64,000 bases of DNA from OFTM382 sp964352615 (GTDB taxonomy: Bacteria > Planctomycetota > Phycisphaerae > Phycisphaerales > UBA1924), in contig CAYGSG010000004.1 in the NCBI GenBank assembly GCA_964352615.1, positions 1-64,000 of the forward strand, in the 5' to 3' direction. This document shows, piece by piece, positions 9,068 to 18,064 of this stretch. Position 1 is the first letter of the stretch; each line of letters begins with the position of its first letter. The notes under the pieces were generated by a model that did not search any database, had not been told where the DNA came from, and saw only the letters and a program-made list of their open reading frames with translations. The translations under genes and the position numbers were made by a program.

Positions 9068-11104
9068 ATGATACTCAAAAGCGCCCGTGTGATGAAGTAC
9101 AAATGCGTGAAGGACTCAACAGAGTTCTCAATCGACGACATGACCTGCCTCGTCGGCAAGAACGAGGCGGGCAAGACCGCGGTTCTTGAGGCCTTGTCCA
9201 AGCTGAATCCAGTGGATGGTGAGAACGGGGACTTCGATGTCACCCGAGATTATCCGCGGCACGAGTTGACCGAATACCAGGAGGTCCACGAGAGGTGCCC
9301 CGCTTGCGCAGTGTCAACGACTTGGCAGCTTGAAGAACGAGACTACAGAGCGATCGAGGCACTGATTGGCCCGGAGGCGCGAAAAATCGGTGCCGTCACC
9401 ATCGCTAAGAGCTACGCGAACACTGTATCTGTTGTTGCGAAGTTTGACCAAGCAGCCGTCGTGAAACACCTGATGAAGATCGCCAAAGTGAGCGCGAAGG
9501 AACGGGGACAGTTCAAGGAAGCTCCCACCGTTTCCGCTTTGGCCCGACAACTGGCCGCTCCAGCCGAGGAGACCGAGGCTCGCAAGATGCTAGCCCAAGA
9601 ACTCAAACAGAGATTTGGGGAAAGCTCGGCAACGCAGGCTGTGATCAGCCTCATCTGGGAGCGAACGCCACGCTTCGCCTTCTTCTCTCAGTATCTCCGC
9701 ATGCCGGGGCAGTTGGCAGTGAACGCATTCAAGAAGCGGGTGGCAGAGAATCGCACTGATGACGGCGATCGTGTCTTCTCTTCTTTGTTGGACATGGTCA
9801 GTATGTCTGTTGATCAGTTCTCTGCGATCGACGATTTCGAGAATCTGTCGGCTCGCCTAGAGGCAGTGTCCAACACGCTCACAAGGCAACTCGTCAAGTA
9901 CTGGAGCCAGAACGAATACCTGAAAATGAACTTCCGTTTCGATGCGGCACGGTCGGGTGACGAACCGCCGTTCGATACCGGCTGGGTTCTGCGCACACGC
10001 ATCGAGAATACTCGCCATGGGGCCACGACGGGATTCGACCAGAGAAGCAGCGGATTTATCTGGTTTTTCTCGTTCTTGGTATGGTTCAACCAATTGAAGA
10101 AGAACGTTGCCGGCGATCTTGTTCTGCTACTTGATGAGCCGGGATTGGCTTTGCACGCTTCAGCACAGGCTGATCTGCTCCGCTACATGGAAGAACGGCT
10201 TGCGCCGGATTACCAGGTCATCTACACAACGCACTCGCCGTTCATGCTCGATCCCTCAAACCTGCTTCGTGCTCGAACTGTCGAGGATGTCTATCGCGAA
10301 CCCAGCGGGGGGGAGAGCGCCGATACGGACCCCCACAGGGGAACCAAGGTCTCTGACCAGGTTCTGCGTGCAGAACGGGATACGCTCTTTCCGCTCAGGG
10401 CGTGCCTCGGCTACGAGATCACCCAGTCGCTGTTCATCGGTGAGCACAACTTGCTCGTTGAGGGCCCGTCTGATCTGCTCTATCTTGACTGGTTCCGTCG
10501 CAAGCTGGCTGCGGCGAAGCGTACGACGCTCGACCCCAGGTGGACGATTGTGCCCTGCGGCGGTCTACCAAAGGTCTCTGCGTTCATGAGCCTCTTTGGC
10601 GGCAACGAACTCCACTGTGCAGTGCTTTGCGACTATGCGGATGGCGGCAAGAAGGAGGTCGAACGGCTGCGCAACTCGGATCTTCTGCTGGCAGATCATG
10701 TACTCACGGTTGAGGCCTACGCGGGCAAGTCACAGGCCGATATGGAAGATCTGTTGGGCAATAAGGGCTACGTGTCGCTCGTCAATGCCGCCTGTGGGCT
10801 CAAAGGCGCAGCGGCCATACCCGCCGCGGACGAAGGCGCGAAGCCATTCACCGGGCGGATCGTCAAGCATGTGGAGCGGACATTCCCTGTGCCCGAAGCC
10901 AGCGAAACGGACTTCAACCACACAATGCCAGCCGACTGGCTCGTCCGGCAAGGGGTCGGCTACAGGCTCGATGATGAAGCGGCGGCCCTAGATCGCTTCG
11001 AGCGTCTGTTCGAAGATCTCAACCAGCTGTTGGAGCCGCGAGATGAGCCGCGTGCTCCTGAGGTCGTGACTCGGGTTGGAAAGCGCGCGCGTGCAAGACC
11101 TTGA
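9068..11104 (+). CDS. OLD-family ATP-dependent nuclease (AAA ATPase + TOPRIM)
   Basis: With the ATG at 9068 the protein has 678 residues and starts in the usual way for this family, with a short strand before the P-loop. A TTG at 9038 would add ten residues. The Walker A motif is GKNEAGKT (residues 30-37). An SMC-like ABC signature region and Walker B (VLLLDEPGLALH, near 355) are followed by an H-loop (TTHSPFML). The C-terminal part carries TOPRIM acidic motifs: LLVEGPSDLLYLDW (near 460) and VLCDYADGG (near 520). OLD proteins are ATP-powered DNA nucleases, and many act against phage. No UvrD-like GajB or DUF4435 partner follows, so this looks like a stand-alone class 1 OLD rather than Gabija or PARIS. 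Confidence 0.88.
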   Translation: MILKSARVMKYKCVKDSTEFSIDDMTCLVGKNEAGKTAVLEALSKLNPVDGENGDFDVTRDYPRHELTEYQEVHERCPACAVSTTWQLEERDYRAIEALIGPEARKIGAVTIAKSYANTVSVVAKFDQAAVVKHLMKIAKVSAKERGQFKEAPTVSALARQLAAPAEETEARKMLAQELKQRFGESSATQAVISLIWERTPRFAFFSQYLRMPGQLAVNAFKKRVAENRTDDGDRVFSSLLDMVSMSVDQFSAIDDFENLSARLEAVSNTLTRQLVKYWSQNEYLKMNFRFDAARSGDEPPFDTGWVLRTRIENTRHGATTGFDQRSSGFIWFFSFLVWFNQLKKNVAGDLVLLLDEPGLALHASAQADLLRYMEERLAPDYQVIYTTHSPFMLDPSNLLRARTVEDVYREPSGGESADTDPHRGTKVSDQVLRAERDTLFPLRACLGYEITQSLFIGEHNLLVEGPSDLLYLDWFRRKLAAAKRTTLDPRWTIVPCGGLPKVSAFMSLFGGNELHCAVLCDYADGGKKEVERLRNSDLLLADHVLTVEAYAGKSQADMEDLLGNKGYVSLVNAACGLKGAAAIPAADEGAKPFTGRIVKHVERTFPVPEASETDFNHTMPADWLVRQGVGYRLDDEAAALDRFERLFEDLNQLLEPRDEPRAPEVVTRVGKRARARP

Positions 11105-11131
11105 GACGCAGTTTCTGGCCGCGTACCAGGA

Positions 11132-11368
11132 GTGGCAGCAATAGCGTGGCTAGAGAATGAGTGTTGCTTCGCCCGCAACACGGATGGGAGCGTTCAGGCG
11201 ACCATCATCATTGGTCAGGCGCTCGTCTTGGCAGCGACACGCGACGATCCCGACGCCATCATCCCGGGCCCCAAAGATGCTCGGGCGATCAATGGTGAAC
11301 CATTTAGACGGCTGGGTGAAGGCCGGTTCGAGGTGACGTCAACGGGCATGTTGCTCATGAGGGTCTAG
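11132..11368 (+). CDS. small ORF of uncertain reality downstream of OLD nuclease
   Basis: A 78-codon frame beginning with GTG. The C-terminal half (RRLGEGRFEVTSTGMLLMRV) has a plausible beta-strand pattern, but there is no convincing ribosome binding site and the family is unknown. It occupies most of the otherwise empty 454-base gap between the OLD gene and the toxin gene. It could be a genuine small gene or chance. Confidence 0.25.
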   Translation: MAAIAWLENECCFARNTDGSVQATIIIGQALVLAATRDDPDAIIPGPKDARAINGEPFRRLGEGRFEVTSTGMLLMRV

Positions 11369-11524
11369 CTGGCCGCGACGTGCGGGCCAACCGGCCTGTC
11401 CGACTAGAGTCCTGCGGGACGATGCCGAGGGCTCACCCGCTGGCGGGATGGCCGATAATCGCCCCTCAGTGGGGTCGTTGTTTCCGGTTTTCACGGGCCG
11501 AAACGGCGCGAATCAATATAGCCC

Positions 11525-11552
11525 TTGACGAATATCGCCCATGTGCTATACT
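11525..11552 (+). promoter_or_regulatory. near-consensus sigma-70 promoter of the toxin-antitoxin operon
   Basis: TTGACG (11525-11530) and TATACT (11547-11552) are separated by 16 bases. Transcription starting about 7 bases downstream of the -10 would begin at or next to the ATG at 11559. This makes the toxin mRNA leaderless and selects that ATG over the one at 11541, which lies inside the promoter. Confidence 0.65.
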
Positions 11553-11558
11553 GTACTT

Positions 11559-11915
11559 ATGTGGGAGGTCGAATTCACCGACGAATTTGGGGCCTGGTGG
11601 TCTGGGCTCGATGCCGACGAGCAGGAATCGCTCTCGGTGAGCGTCGAGTTGCTCAAGGTGCTCGGGCCCAGCCTGCCCCGTCCACATGCAGACACGGTGA
11701 AGGGATCGGCCCACAGCAACATGAAGGAGCTCCGCACCCAGCACCAGGGCCGGCCACTGAGGACGTTCTTTGCCTTTGACCCACGCAGGGCCGCGATCCT
11801 GCTCATCGGAGGCGACAAGACCGGGGACAACCGCTTCTACGAGCGGATGATTCCCGAGGCTGACCGGCTGTACTCGGAACACCTCGCGGAACTTGAACGA
11901 GAAGGACTGTTGTGA
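11559..11915 (+). CDS. higB: HigB/RelE-like toxin (phage-derived Gp49-like family)
   Basis: The protein is 118 residues from the ATG at 11559. It has the RelE/HigB-like pattern: an N-terminal MWEVEFTDEFGAWW, a central basic element (KGSAHSNMKELRTQ), and core strands with PLRTFFAFDPRRAAILLIGGDKTG. Members of this family are ribosome-dependent or free mRNA interferases that arrest translation. The gene overlaps the downstream antitoxin by one base (TGATG), the toxin-first order typical of HigBA. Transcription probably begins at the start codon from the promoter described for 11525-11552. The ATG at 11541 would place the promoter -10 inside the coding region and is unlikely. Confidence 0.82.
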   Translation: MWEVEFTDEFGAWWSGLDADEQESLSVSVELLKVLGPSLPRPHADTVKGSAHSNMKELRTQHQGRPLRTFFAFDPRRAAILLIGGDKTGDNRFYERMIPEADRLYSEHLAELEREGLL

Positions 11916-12229
11916 TGAAGAAGAACTTCAACGAGCTGCAAGCCAAGATGGATCCCGAGCGACTGGCACGTTCGCGCGCCCGGGCAAAGGACCTGATGGC
12001 CGAGATGCTGCTCTCAGAGATCCGCCGCCAGGTCGGCATGACCCAAGAGGACCTGGGCGAGGCGATGGGCATCAAGCAGCCATCGGTGTCCAAGCTCGAG
12101 TCGCAATCAGACATGCAGATCAGCACGCTGCAGCAGCTCATCGCGGCTCTCGGCGGAAGCCTCGAGATTGTGGCCCACCTGCCCGGCGGAGACGTTCGGA
12201 TCACGCAGTTTGTGCCGCGCGCGGGGTAG
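11915..12229 (+). CDS. higA: HigA-like antitoxin, XRE helix-turn-helix
   Basis: A 104-residue protein with a clear XRE helix-turn-helix in its middle (roughly 40-75, including GMTQEDLGEAMGIKQPSVSKLE) and a short C-terminal strand region (IVAHLPGGDVRITQF). This is the layout of HigA-type antitoxins, which neutralise the toxin and repress their own promoter. It starts with ATG overlapping the toxin stop codon; an in-register GTG three bases upstream is an alternative. Translational coupling should keep the two in balance. Confidence 0.85.
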   Translation: MKKNFNELQAKMDPERLARSRARAKDLMAEMLLSEIRRQVGMTQEDLGEAMGIKQPSVSKLESQSDMQISTLQQLIAALGGSLEIVAHLPGGDVRITQFVPRAG

Positions 12230-12294
12230 GCCCGAGCAGCTGCAACGCCCTGCGGGCCGTTGAGACTCGTTGCCCCGGTTGGCACTCTCCACTC

Positions 12295-12477
12295 ATGAAG
12301 CTCTACTGCTACCACGTTGGCCCCATTGACCTCTGGCATGGTGACTTGACCGAGAATGAGCTCGTGGCCACTTTCCTGCGCACAGGCGAGGCTGGATTGG
12401 AACCCGTTGCATGGAGGTGTGAAGCGACAGCTCGCTTGGTCGCTCTGGCGCGTGCCACGTTCAAGGAGATCGGTTGA
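12295..12477 (+). CDS. small conserved-looking protein, unknown
   Basis: A 60-residue ORF starting MKLYCYHVGPIDLW, with an acidic/hydrophobic pattern and an amphipathic C-terminal helix (ATARLVALARATFKEIG). It lies 65 bases after the antitoxin. The upstream open frame is the out-of-frame shadow of the antitoxin gene, so the ATG at 12295 is the sensible start. The family is not recognised; the composition looks like real protein. A short hairpin follows at 12501-12517. Confidence 0.45.
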   Translation: MKLYCYHVGPIDLWHGDLTENELVATFLRTGEAGLEPVAWRCEATARLVALARATFKEIG

Positions 12478-12500
12478 GAGAGCGGAATCCGCGGAGGGCC

Positions 12501-12517
12501 GTACCGCTTTGCGGTAC
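12501..12517. terminator. short perfect hairpin after the 60-aa gene
   Basis: GTACCGC - TTT - GCGGTAC is a perfect 7-bp stem with a 3-base loop, 24 bases after the stop codon at 12477. No T-run follows on either strand, so termination activity is uncertain. Confidence 0.3.
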
Positions 12518-12746
12518 CGAGTTGCACTGAAATATTGATCGGCTACGTGCTCAAGCAGAAAAACAACGGGAGCTGCTTCATTGCGTCGCCAGTCCCCTTA
12601 CCGAAAACGAGATGAGTGTGTTTGATGGGGAGGTCGTCGACACAGACGTACCAGCCTTGTCGTGTCAAGGCATCAGACAGATCGGCGACCCAAGCGGCGA
12701 ATCGCGGCCGTGGTCCAGATCAACGTTGGCGTCTAGATCGGCCGCG

Positions 12747-14519
12747 TCATGACTCTTCGGACTGTGATCGAAGTTGGCCGAGTGCCTCCTCCCGCGTCGC
12801 TCCTGTGACAACGTCCCCGACCGGAGCCCACATGGCGCCGTACCGGCCATCGGCAAGGAGCATAGAAATCGCCTCTCTGCCGTCCACTGTTGTGCGTTGC
12901 AGAACGACGCGGTCCAATCCGGTTCTCAGCAGCCGTTCGATCCGCCCGAAAATCGCCCGCAAACCTTCGACGAACGCTGGCATCCACATGTGCTGCATCG
13001 CGTCTGTAGCGGGATCAAAGACGATAAGCTCCGAGTACTCCGAGCACGCATCGAGCGCTTCGACAAGCCTAGAGATCTCTGGACCGTCATAGGTCACAAC
13101 TTCTTGTGACTCGGTCGGTTCGGCAAGCATCGACAGAAAGCCGTTGGCGGAAGATTCGCTCGAAAACAACGGCACAGTGACCTTTGCTGCCCCGCCCGAT
13201 TCACGAATGTCGTCTTCTGTGGGTACAAGAATCAATAGGGCCCCAGATGCCGTGCCTTGGAGCGCGAATACGGGGCATGGCAGCTTGAATACGTGATCTG
13301 GCTTGAATGACCCCTTTAGAGCTGGGAGTGCCGGCGCTTCTATCGCTTCTGCAAAGGCTTGAAATCTATGGAGTTCGTCCTCCGACCTGGGGATTGGCCG
13401 AATCGCTTTCGCAATGAGCGACTCGCGAACTCGACCACTGCACTCGTCCGACCAGATTGGCCAAGCGAGATTCACTTCGTGCACGAACAATCCAGGCAGC
13501 GTCAATGTCGCCAGCTCGATGTCTGCCTCGGTCGGATCGCTCCCTGTCATTGCCAGCCGCATCAGGTGATTGATGACACCCGCCAACACATCGGCCGCTT
13601 GGATCGGCAGACGGTCCACAGAGTCCGCGGTTTCAAACTCCGCGACTGCCTCGAGTCTGCCGAACGGGATCTCCTCATCACCAGGCAGCGGCGCAAATAG
13701 GCGCGGTAAGCCTCGATGCAGTTCAAAGATCTTCTGGTATCCCGCTTCATACGCATGCTGCCGATCGTGCACGATGCGGATCGGTTGGTGGAGCCCGACG
13801 CGCCCTATGTGCTCGGCCATCATCAAGAATGAGACCAAGCACGGCATGTTCAGCGACACCCCAACGTTGCCGAACGGGGATGTTGCCGCCTCTGCCTCTG
13901 CGATCTCTTCAATATCGGCGAGACTTCCGAGTAAGGAGTCTGCAAGTTCTGGGTTCAGATGATCGCGAGCATTCTTTGCGACATCGCAAAGCGCCCGCTT
14001 CAGGCTCTCGGGTGAAGGGTTGCGATACGCTTGGGCGAACTGCACGAGTGACGACTCTGGGAGCCGCTCATAGAGCAGGTTAGCAATCTCCTGTTTAGTT
14101 TCTCGATCGCCGGTGATGCCGTTTCGCAGAATGGGGTTGTGCGCGGGATCTAGAAACGTCTCGACGATCTTGCCGGCGACGCAGTATCTCTTCTCCGCAA
14201 TCAAGTAGAGCGGAATTGCTCCAAGGCTGCCATACCGTCGGAACAGCCCCGCTGCCTGCCTCTTCTGGTCCTCTCCTTTGAGCAGCACGGGCGACTTGAG
14301 CTCACGAGCCTGAGGGCTCAGTCGTGTGCGTACCTCCTCGACCGCGACCCATGCTTCCTCGTTCCCGCGATCCGGCACCATCCATCCGGCCAGGACATAG
14401 AACGGCTGGTGTTGGTCGAGGTAGTTCGGCCCCGAATTGCCGGACTCGTCGACGTACAGCACCGCCTGTCGAGGCGCTGACTGGATGCTCGGGGGAAGTA
14501 CGGGGTCGTTGCTCGCCAT
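12747..14519 (-). CDS. DUF3800 protein with long C-terminal extension
   Basis: The 590-residue protein has the hallmark DUF3800 start: LYVDESGNSG near residue 24, then FYVLAGWMVP near 50. A later LPIQAADVLAG stretch matches the conserved DUF3800 region. DUF3800 is thought to adopt an RNase H-like fold with catalytic acidic residues (here Asp24/Glu25 and the Asp in QAADVLAG) and is common in defence islands, but its biochemical role is not settled. The last ~220 residues are an extension I do not recognise. The gene is convergent with the toxin-antitoxin operon and divergent from the Mrr-like gene. Confidence 0.8.
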   Translation of the reverse strand: MASNDPVLPPSIQSAPRQAVLYVDESGNSGPNYLDQHQPFYVLAGWMVPDRGNEEAWVAVEEVRTRLSPQARELKSPVLLKGEDQKRQAAGLFRRYGSLGAIPLYLIAEKRYCVAGKIVETFLDPAHNPILRNGITGDRETKQEIANLLYERLPESSLVQFAQAYRNPSPESLKRALCDVAKNARDHLNPELADSLLGSLADIEEIAEAEAATSPFGNVGVSLNMPCLVSFLMMAEHIGRVGLHQPIRIVHDRQHAYEAGYQKIFELHRGLPRLFAPLPGDEEIPFGRLEAVAEFETADSVDRLPIQAADVLAGVINHLMRLAMTGSDPTEADIELATLTLPGLFVHEVNLAWPIWSDECSGRVRESLIAKAIRPIPRSEDELHRFQAFAEAIEAPALPALKGSFKPDHVFKLPCPVFALQGTASGALLILVPTEDDIRESGGAAKVTVPLFSSESSANGFLSMLAEPTESQEVVTYDGPEISRLVEALDACSEYSELIVFDPATDAMQHMWMPAFVEGLRAIFGRIERLLRTGLDRVVLQRTTVDGREAISMLLADGRYGAMWAPVGDVVTGATREEALGQLRSQSEES

Positions 14520-14754
14520 GAGGCCATTGTATTGACCGCGCGGTTGACAGGCTTGCGCCTACCCGACAGAGCCTCGCCCGAACGACGTCAGCGATAACCC
14601 TCAGGTCATCGTTCTATGGGACGTGCTCAGGTACACTTGGTGGCGCCATGAGTCATGCCAGCTTTATGACCGGCTCAGGCAGGAAGCGACGCTTTACGAG
14701 GTGCAGCGGATCATACTCTAGCTGTACTATGTAGGGGTAGGCGACGGAGAGCCC

Positions 14755-15762
14755 ATGAGCATTTGGACGCACGCGGACTTGGTATCGGGATCTCACGACA
14801 ACAGCGTTGCCAGTTTGTTCGAAGCCACCATCGACGGTGTGCTCCAGGACCCAAGTGGCGAGGAGATTGAAAAAATCTCGTGGGAGCGTGAGCCGTGCAT
14901 TTATTGCGGCGGCATGCTCACAAGACTCGCCAGCTCGGGTAGCCATCTGTTCTCGATTGCCAACAACGATGATGCGATGGTTGCCGAGCTCGTGGTGTGC
15001 CAGGGTTGCGGCTGGTGGGTGATTGCAGCGGCAGATCTAGAGCTTGAGATCGAGAACAAGGACTGGTACGCCCTGCGCACGCCAACCAACTGGCCGAGAA
15101 AGTACGACAGGCCATCTGGAGGCATTGTTCGAGCGCGTTCGGCGTGCGTATCTGGGTGTCTTGCAAAGTTCGGCGATCCGGCTATAGGGCTCTCGCAGTC
15201 CATAGAAGAACTGCAACGCCTCATGCTGGCCAATCCCGAGGCCAGGTATATGGTCAAGCCTTCCAAGTTTGAAGCGATTGTCGCACAGGTCTTCCGTGAT
15301 TGTGGATCCAGGGTAATAGAGACGGGCGGTTCCCACGACGGCGGCATCGATCTGTTGCTTTATGAAGGTCCAGAGAACAAGGTTTCAGCGGTCCAAGTAA
15401 AGAGATATCGAAGCACAATCGGCGTGGCGATCGTGCGCGAGCTTCGCGGTGCGATGCAGGAGGCACCGGATGTTGCGAAAGGAGTCATTGTGACCTCGTC
15501 CGGATTCTCACGCTTCGCCCGAAAGAGTGCAGCGCGACCTGGGCTCAAACGCATCGAACTTGTCGATGGCAATCGCCTGTTAGAGATGCTCGGGTGTCAT
15601 CTACGCCCCGCTTACTGCCAACGTGATCTGGCCTCCGCGGCATTCGCGGAGCCCTGGGCCGATATTGGATCACGCCTCGCACGCGAGTCGTGGTCAGAGT
15701 CTGAACTGCCAGAAAGTGTTGTTGAAGAACTGGCTCGAGCAGCAGATGACAACGCACGATGA
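14755..15762 (+). CDS. Mrr-like restriction endonuclease with N-terminal zinc ribbon
   Basis: A 335-residue protein. The N-terminal part has a four-cysteine zinc-ribbon pattern (CIYC at 48-51 and CQGC at 82-85). The C-terminal domain is Mrr_cat: Glu173 in the KPSKFEAIVAQVF helix, Asp199 in SHDGGIDLLLYEG and Gln214-x-Lys216 in AVQVKRY, giving the D-QxK variant of the PD-(D/E)xK site. Such enzymes cut DNA, often modified or foreign DNA. GGAGAG precedes the ATG. No cognate methyltransferase is present, consistent with a type IV-like, modification-dependent enzyme; this is an inference. Confidence 0.85.
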   Translation: MSIWTHADLVSGSHDNSVASLFEATIDGVLQDPSGEEIEKISWEREPCIYCGGMLTRLASSGSHLFSIANNDDAMVAELVVCQGCGWWVIAAADLELEIENKDWYALRTPTNWPRKYDRPSGGIVRARSACVSGCLAKFGDPAIGLSQSIEELQRLMLANPEARYMVKPSKFEAIVAQVFRDCGSRVIETGGSHDGGIDLLLYEGPENKVSAVQVKRYRSTIGVAIVRELRGAMQEAPDVAKGVIVTSSGFSRFARKSAARPGLKRIELVDGNRLLEMLGCHLRPAYCQRDLASAAFAEPWADIGSRLARESWSESELPESVVEELARAADDNAR

Positions 15763-15845
15763 AGTTGAGCAGATCGTGACCGTGAGCAGCGCGGAGTGCG
15801 GTGATTGGCTAGAGGCCCTGCTGCCACGCCGGTGTTCAGCCGTTG

Positions 15846-16610
15846 TCAATTGTGATTTCCGCCATTCCGAGGAGCCGGACTCTGGATGGGCGCACGGAAT
15901 GGCAGTTCTCCTCTCATGCACGGAAGCCACAGGTGTTCAACCGTGATGAGATAGGCCTCTCGGCGTGTGAAGTGTGTGAGATCGCAGAGGCCGCGCCGCG
16001 CTGCCCATCGAACGCTTGCGCTGTTGTTGGCTGTCACGATGTACCCGAGCGGTTCCCGGCCCACGTGGCAATGAACCATCGGGCTTTGTCCTCCCTTGGT
16101 ATTGAGGGCGTAGAACGCGCCCTCGAACGTGGGCGCACCGAAGTGAAAGTATGTGTAGAACCGGAATGAATCGAAGCCGCCCGTACGGAATGGCGAGAGG
16201 ACGAATCGGCGCAGATCTAGATAATGCGGAAGATCGATCGACCCCGCGTGGGACATAGCCAAGGCTATCGCGGCGATTTGCTTGGCCACAGCCAGCGGCA
16301 CGACCGTAAACGGCAGCAACACTCGGGCCTCGCCGTCCAGCCGCTCCCTGTACTCGGCGGCTTTGAGCGTCCATGTGGCGAACGGGCGGACGTAGTGCTT
16401 CCCGCACCTGCCGTTACACTCAGCGCACAACGTTGACCGGGTGAGGCCGTTCTGGAAATGCTCCCCTCTCGACCAACCCCGTGCGACGCTGTAGAGCGAA
16501 TGGACCCATACCTCTCCGGTGTTCCCGGCGGATCGAGGGATGGGATGTTCGCGCGAGAGCTCCCCCGTGTTGCCACAGACCCGGCACCGACCTAGTGATT
16601 TCCGTGCCAT
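15846..16610 (-). CDS. HNH/treble-clef endonuclease-like protein
   Basis: A 254-residue protein begins at the ATG at 16610 (MARKSLGRCRVC). A much longer upstream frame exists but is antisense to the Fic gene and rejected. The N-terminal region has CRVC, then LSREHPIPRSAG, then CAECNGRCGKHY. This pairing of two zinc knuckles around a (R)EH motif resembles HNH/McrA-type endonucleases. The rest is helix-rich and ends with a low-complexity Pro/Asn tail. It is divergent from the Fic gene, with about 125 bases between the starts, and lies in the defence island, so an anti-foreign-DNA nuclease role is plausible but inferred. Confidence 0.6.
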   Translation of the reverse strand: MARKSLGRCRVCGNTGELSREHPIPRSAGNTGEVWVHSLYSVARGWSRGEHFQNGLTRSTLCAECNGRCGKHYVRPFATWTLKAAEYRERLDGEARVLLPFTVVPLAVAKQIAAIALAMSHAGSIDLPHYLDLRRFVLSPFRTGGFDSFRFYTYFHFGAPTFEGAFYALNTKGGQSPMVHCHVGREPLGYIVTANNSASVRWAARRGLCDLTHFTRREAYLITVEHLWLPCMRGELPFRAPIQSPAPRNGGNHN

Positions 16611-16736
16611 GCATGAGCGTACGTCAGCCTTGATTTTTCGCGGGAGGCAGCTCGCCACAAACACCGCACTACACGCGACAGATGCTTGCCTTTGCGGCGA
16701 ATAGCCGGCATAATCACCGCAAAGAAAGCGGCAATA

Positions 16737-17852
16737 ATGAGCTTCATTCACGAACGGCCCGGGTGGCCAGTCTTCTTCTGGGACGCGAGCGCCGTGTCGT
16801 CGGTCCTGGCTGCCGTACGCCACAAGCAGGGACTTCTGCTGGGCAAGATGGACGCGTTGGGCTTCGACCTGCGTGCCGAAGCGAGCCTCACCGTGCTCAC
16901 CAGCGACGTGGTCAACTCCTCTGCGATCGAGGGCGAGTCGCTCAACCCTGATGAGGTCCGCTCCTCGCTCGCTCGCCGGCTCGGACTGGATGCCGCAGGG
17001 CTCCCCGAGGCGGGACGCGATGTGGAGGGTGTTGTCGAGATGATGCTCGACGCTACGCAGCACTTTGAGCAGCCCTTGAGCGATGAACGGCTGTTCGGCT
17101 GGCACGCCTCGCTGTTTCCGACGGGTCGTAGCGGGATGCGTCGCATCGTCGTCGGCGCGTGGCGGCCAGATGAAGCGGGCGCGATGCAGGTTGTCTCTGG
17201 CCCGATCGGGCGCGAGAAGGTCCACTATGAGGCGCCTGGCGCCGATCTGCTGGAAGCCGAGATGTCGGCGTTCCTCGATTGGTTCAACGAGACGCCGCCG
17301 GTTGATCCGGTGCTCAAGGCCTCCATCGCACACTTCTGGTTTGTGACCATCCACCCGTTCGAAGACGGCAACGGACGCATCGCTCGCGCCATCGCCGACA
17401 TGGCACTGGCCCGAGCCGACGGCACGAAGGAACGCTTCTACAGCATGTCCTCCCAGATCGAAACGGAGCGCAAGGAGTACTACCTGCGCCTGGAGTCTGC
17501 GCAGCGCGGCCGTCTCGACATCACGCCCTGGCTGGAATGGTTCCTCGGATGCCTGGACCGCGCGATCGATGGGGCGCAGCAGACGCTGTCCGCGGTGCTC
17601 TACAAGGCCGAGCTCTGGCGATGGATCAACCGCGACCCGGTGAACGAGCGTCAGCGCCTGATCATCAACAAGATGCTCAACGGGTTCAAAGGGCACATGA
17701 CCACGTCGAAATATGCCAAGCTCGCCAAGTGCTCGACGGATACAGCACTGCGGGACATCCGCGAACTGGTCGAACGCGCCGTCCTGGTCCAGAACCCCGG
17801 AGGGGGCCGGAGCACCAGCTACCGGTTAGCCGACATGGACATGCTTGGTTGA
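16737..17852 (+). CDS. Fic family protein (DUF4172 N-terminus, winged-helix C-terminus)
   Basis: From the ATG at 16737 the protein has 371 residues and starts in the DUF4172 manner (MSFIHERPGWPVFFWD). An upstream ATG at 16686 adds 17 residues. The Fic catalytic motif is intact: HPFEDGNGRIAR from His206. Fic enzymes usually transfer AMP to target hydroxyls. An N-terminal inhibitory helix of the (S/T)xxxE(G/N) type is visible at 61-66 (SSAIEG), so it should be self-inhibited (class II). The C-terminus has a winged-helix region (TTSKYAKLAKCSTDTALRDI). It is a single-gene unit. Confidence 0.9.
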   Translation: MSFIHERPGWPVFFWDASAVSSVLAAVRHKQGLLLGKMDALGFDLRAEASLTVLTSDVVNSSAIEGESLNPDEVRSSLARRLGLDAAGLPEAGRDVEGVVEMMLDATQHFEQPLSDERLFGWHASLFPTGRSGMRRIVVGAWRPDEAGAMQVVSGPIGREKVHYEAPGADLLEAEMSAFLDWFNETPPVDPVLKASIAHFWFVTIHPFEDGNGRIARAIADMALARADGTKERFYSMSSQIETERKEYYLRLESAQRGRLDITPWLEWFLGCLDRAIDGAQQTLSAVLYKAELWRWINRDPVNERQRLIINKMLNGFKGHMTTSKYAKLAKCSTDTALRDIRELVERAVLVQNPGGGRSTSYRLADMDMLG

Positions 17853-18064
17853 TAATGCGGAGCCCCTGTGGAAGCAAGTGCATTCGAGAACCGCTGAACT
17901 TGCATCATGGCGCCCGCTGGGTCGATTCTCGATCACGGACCTAGCGCCGTCCATCGCGGCCCATCGCTCACCTTTAATGCCTCCAAGATCGGCAAAGTCG
18001 AGTGGCCCTCCGATTGACAGCTGTCAGAACTCATGGCCTACTCATCTGGCAGGGCGAGCACAGC

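Noticed and set aside
9068..11104. Calling the OLD gene Gabija or PARIS
   Set aside because: Neither a UvrD-like helicase nor a DUF4435 gene is adjacent.
16611..17696. Upstream extension of the minus-strand HNH frame (616 codons in total)
   Set aside because: It is antisense to the Fic gene, whose motifs are unmistakable; the MARKS start at 16610 begins the zinc-knuckle protein.
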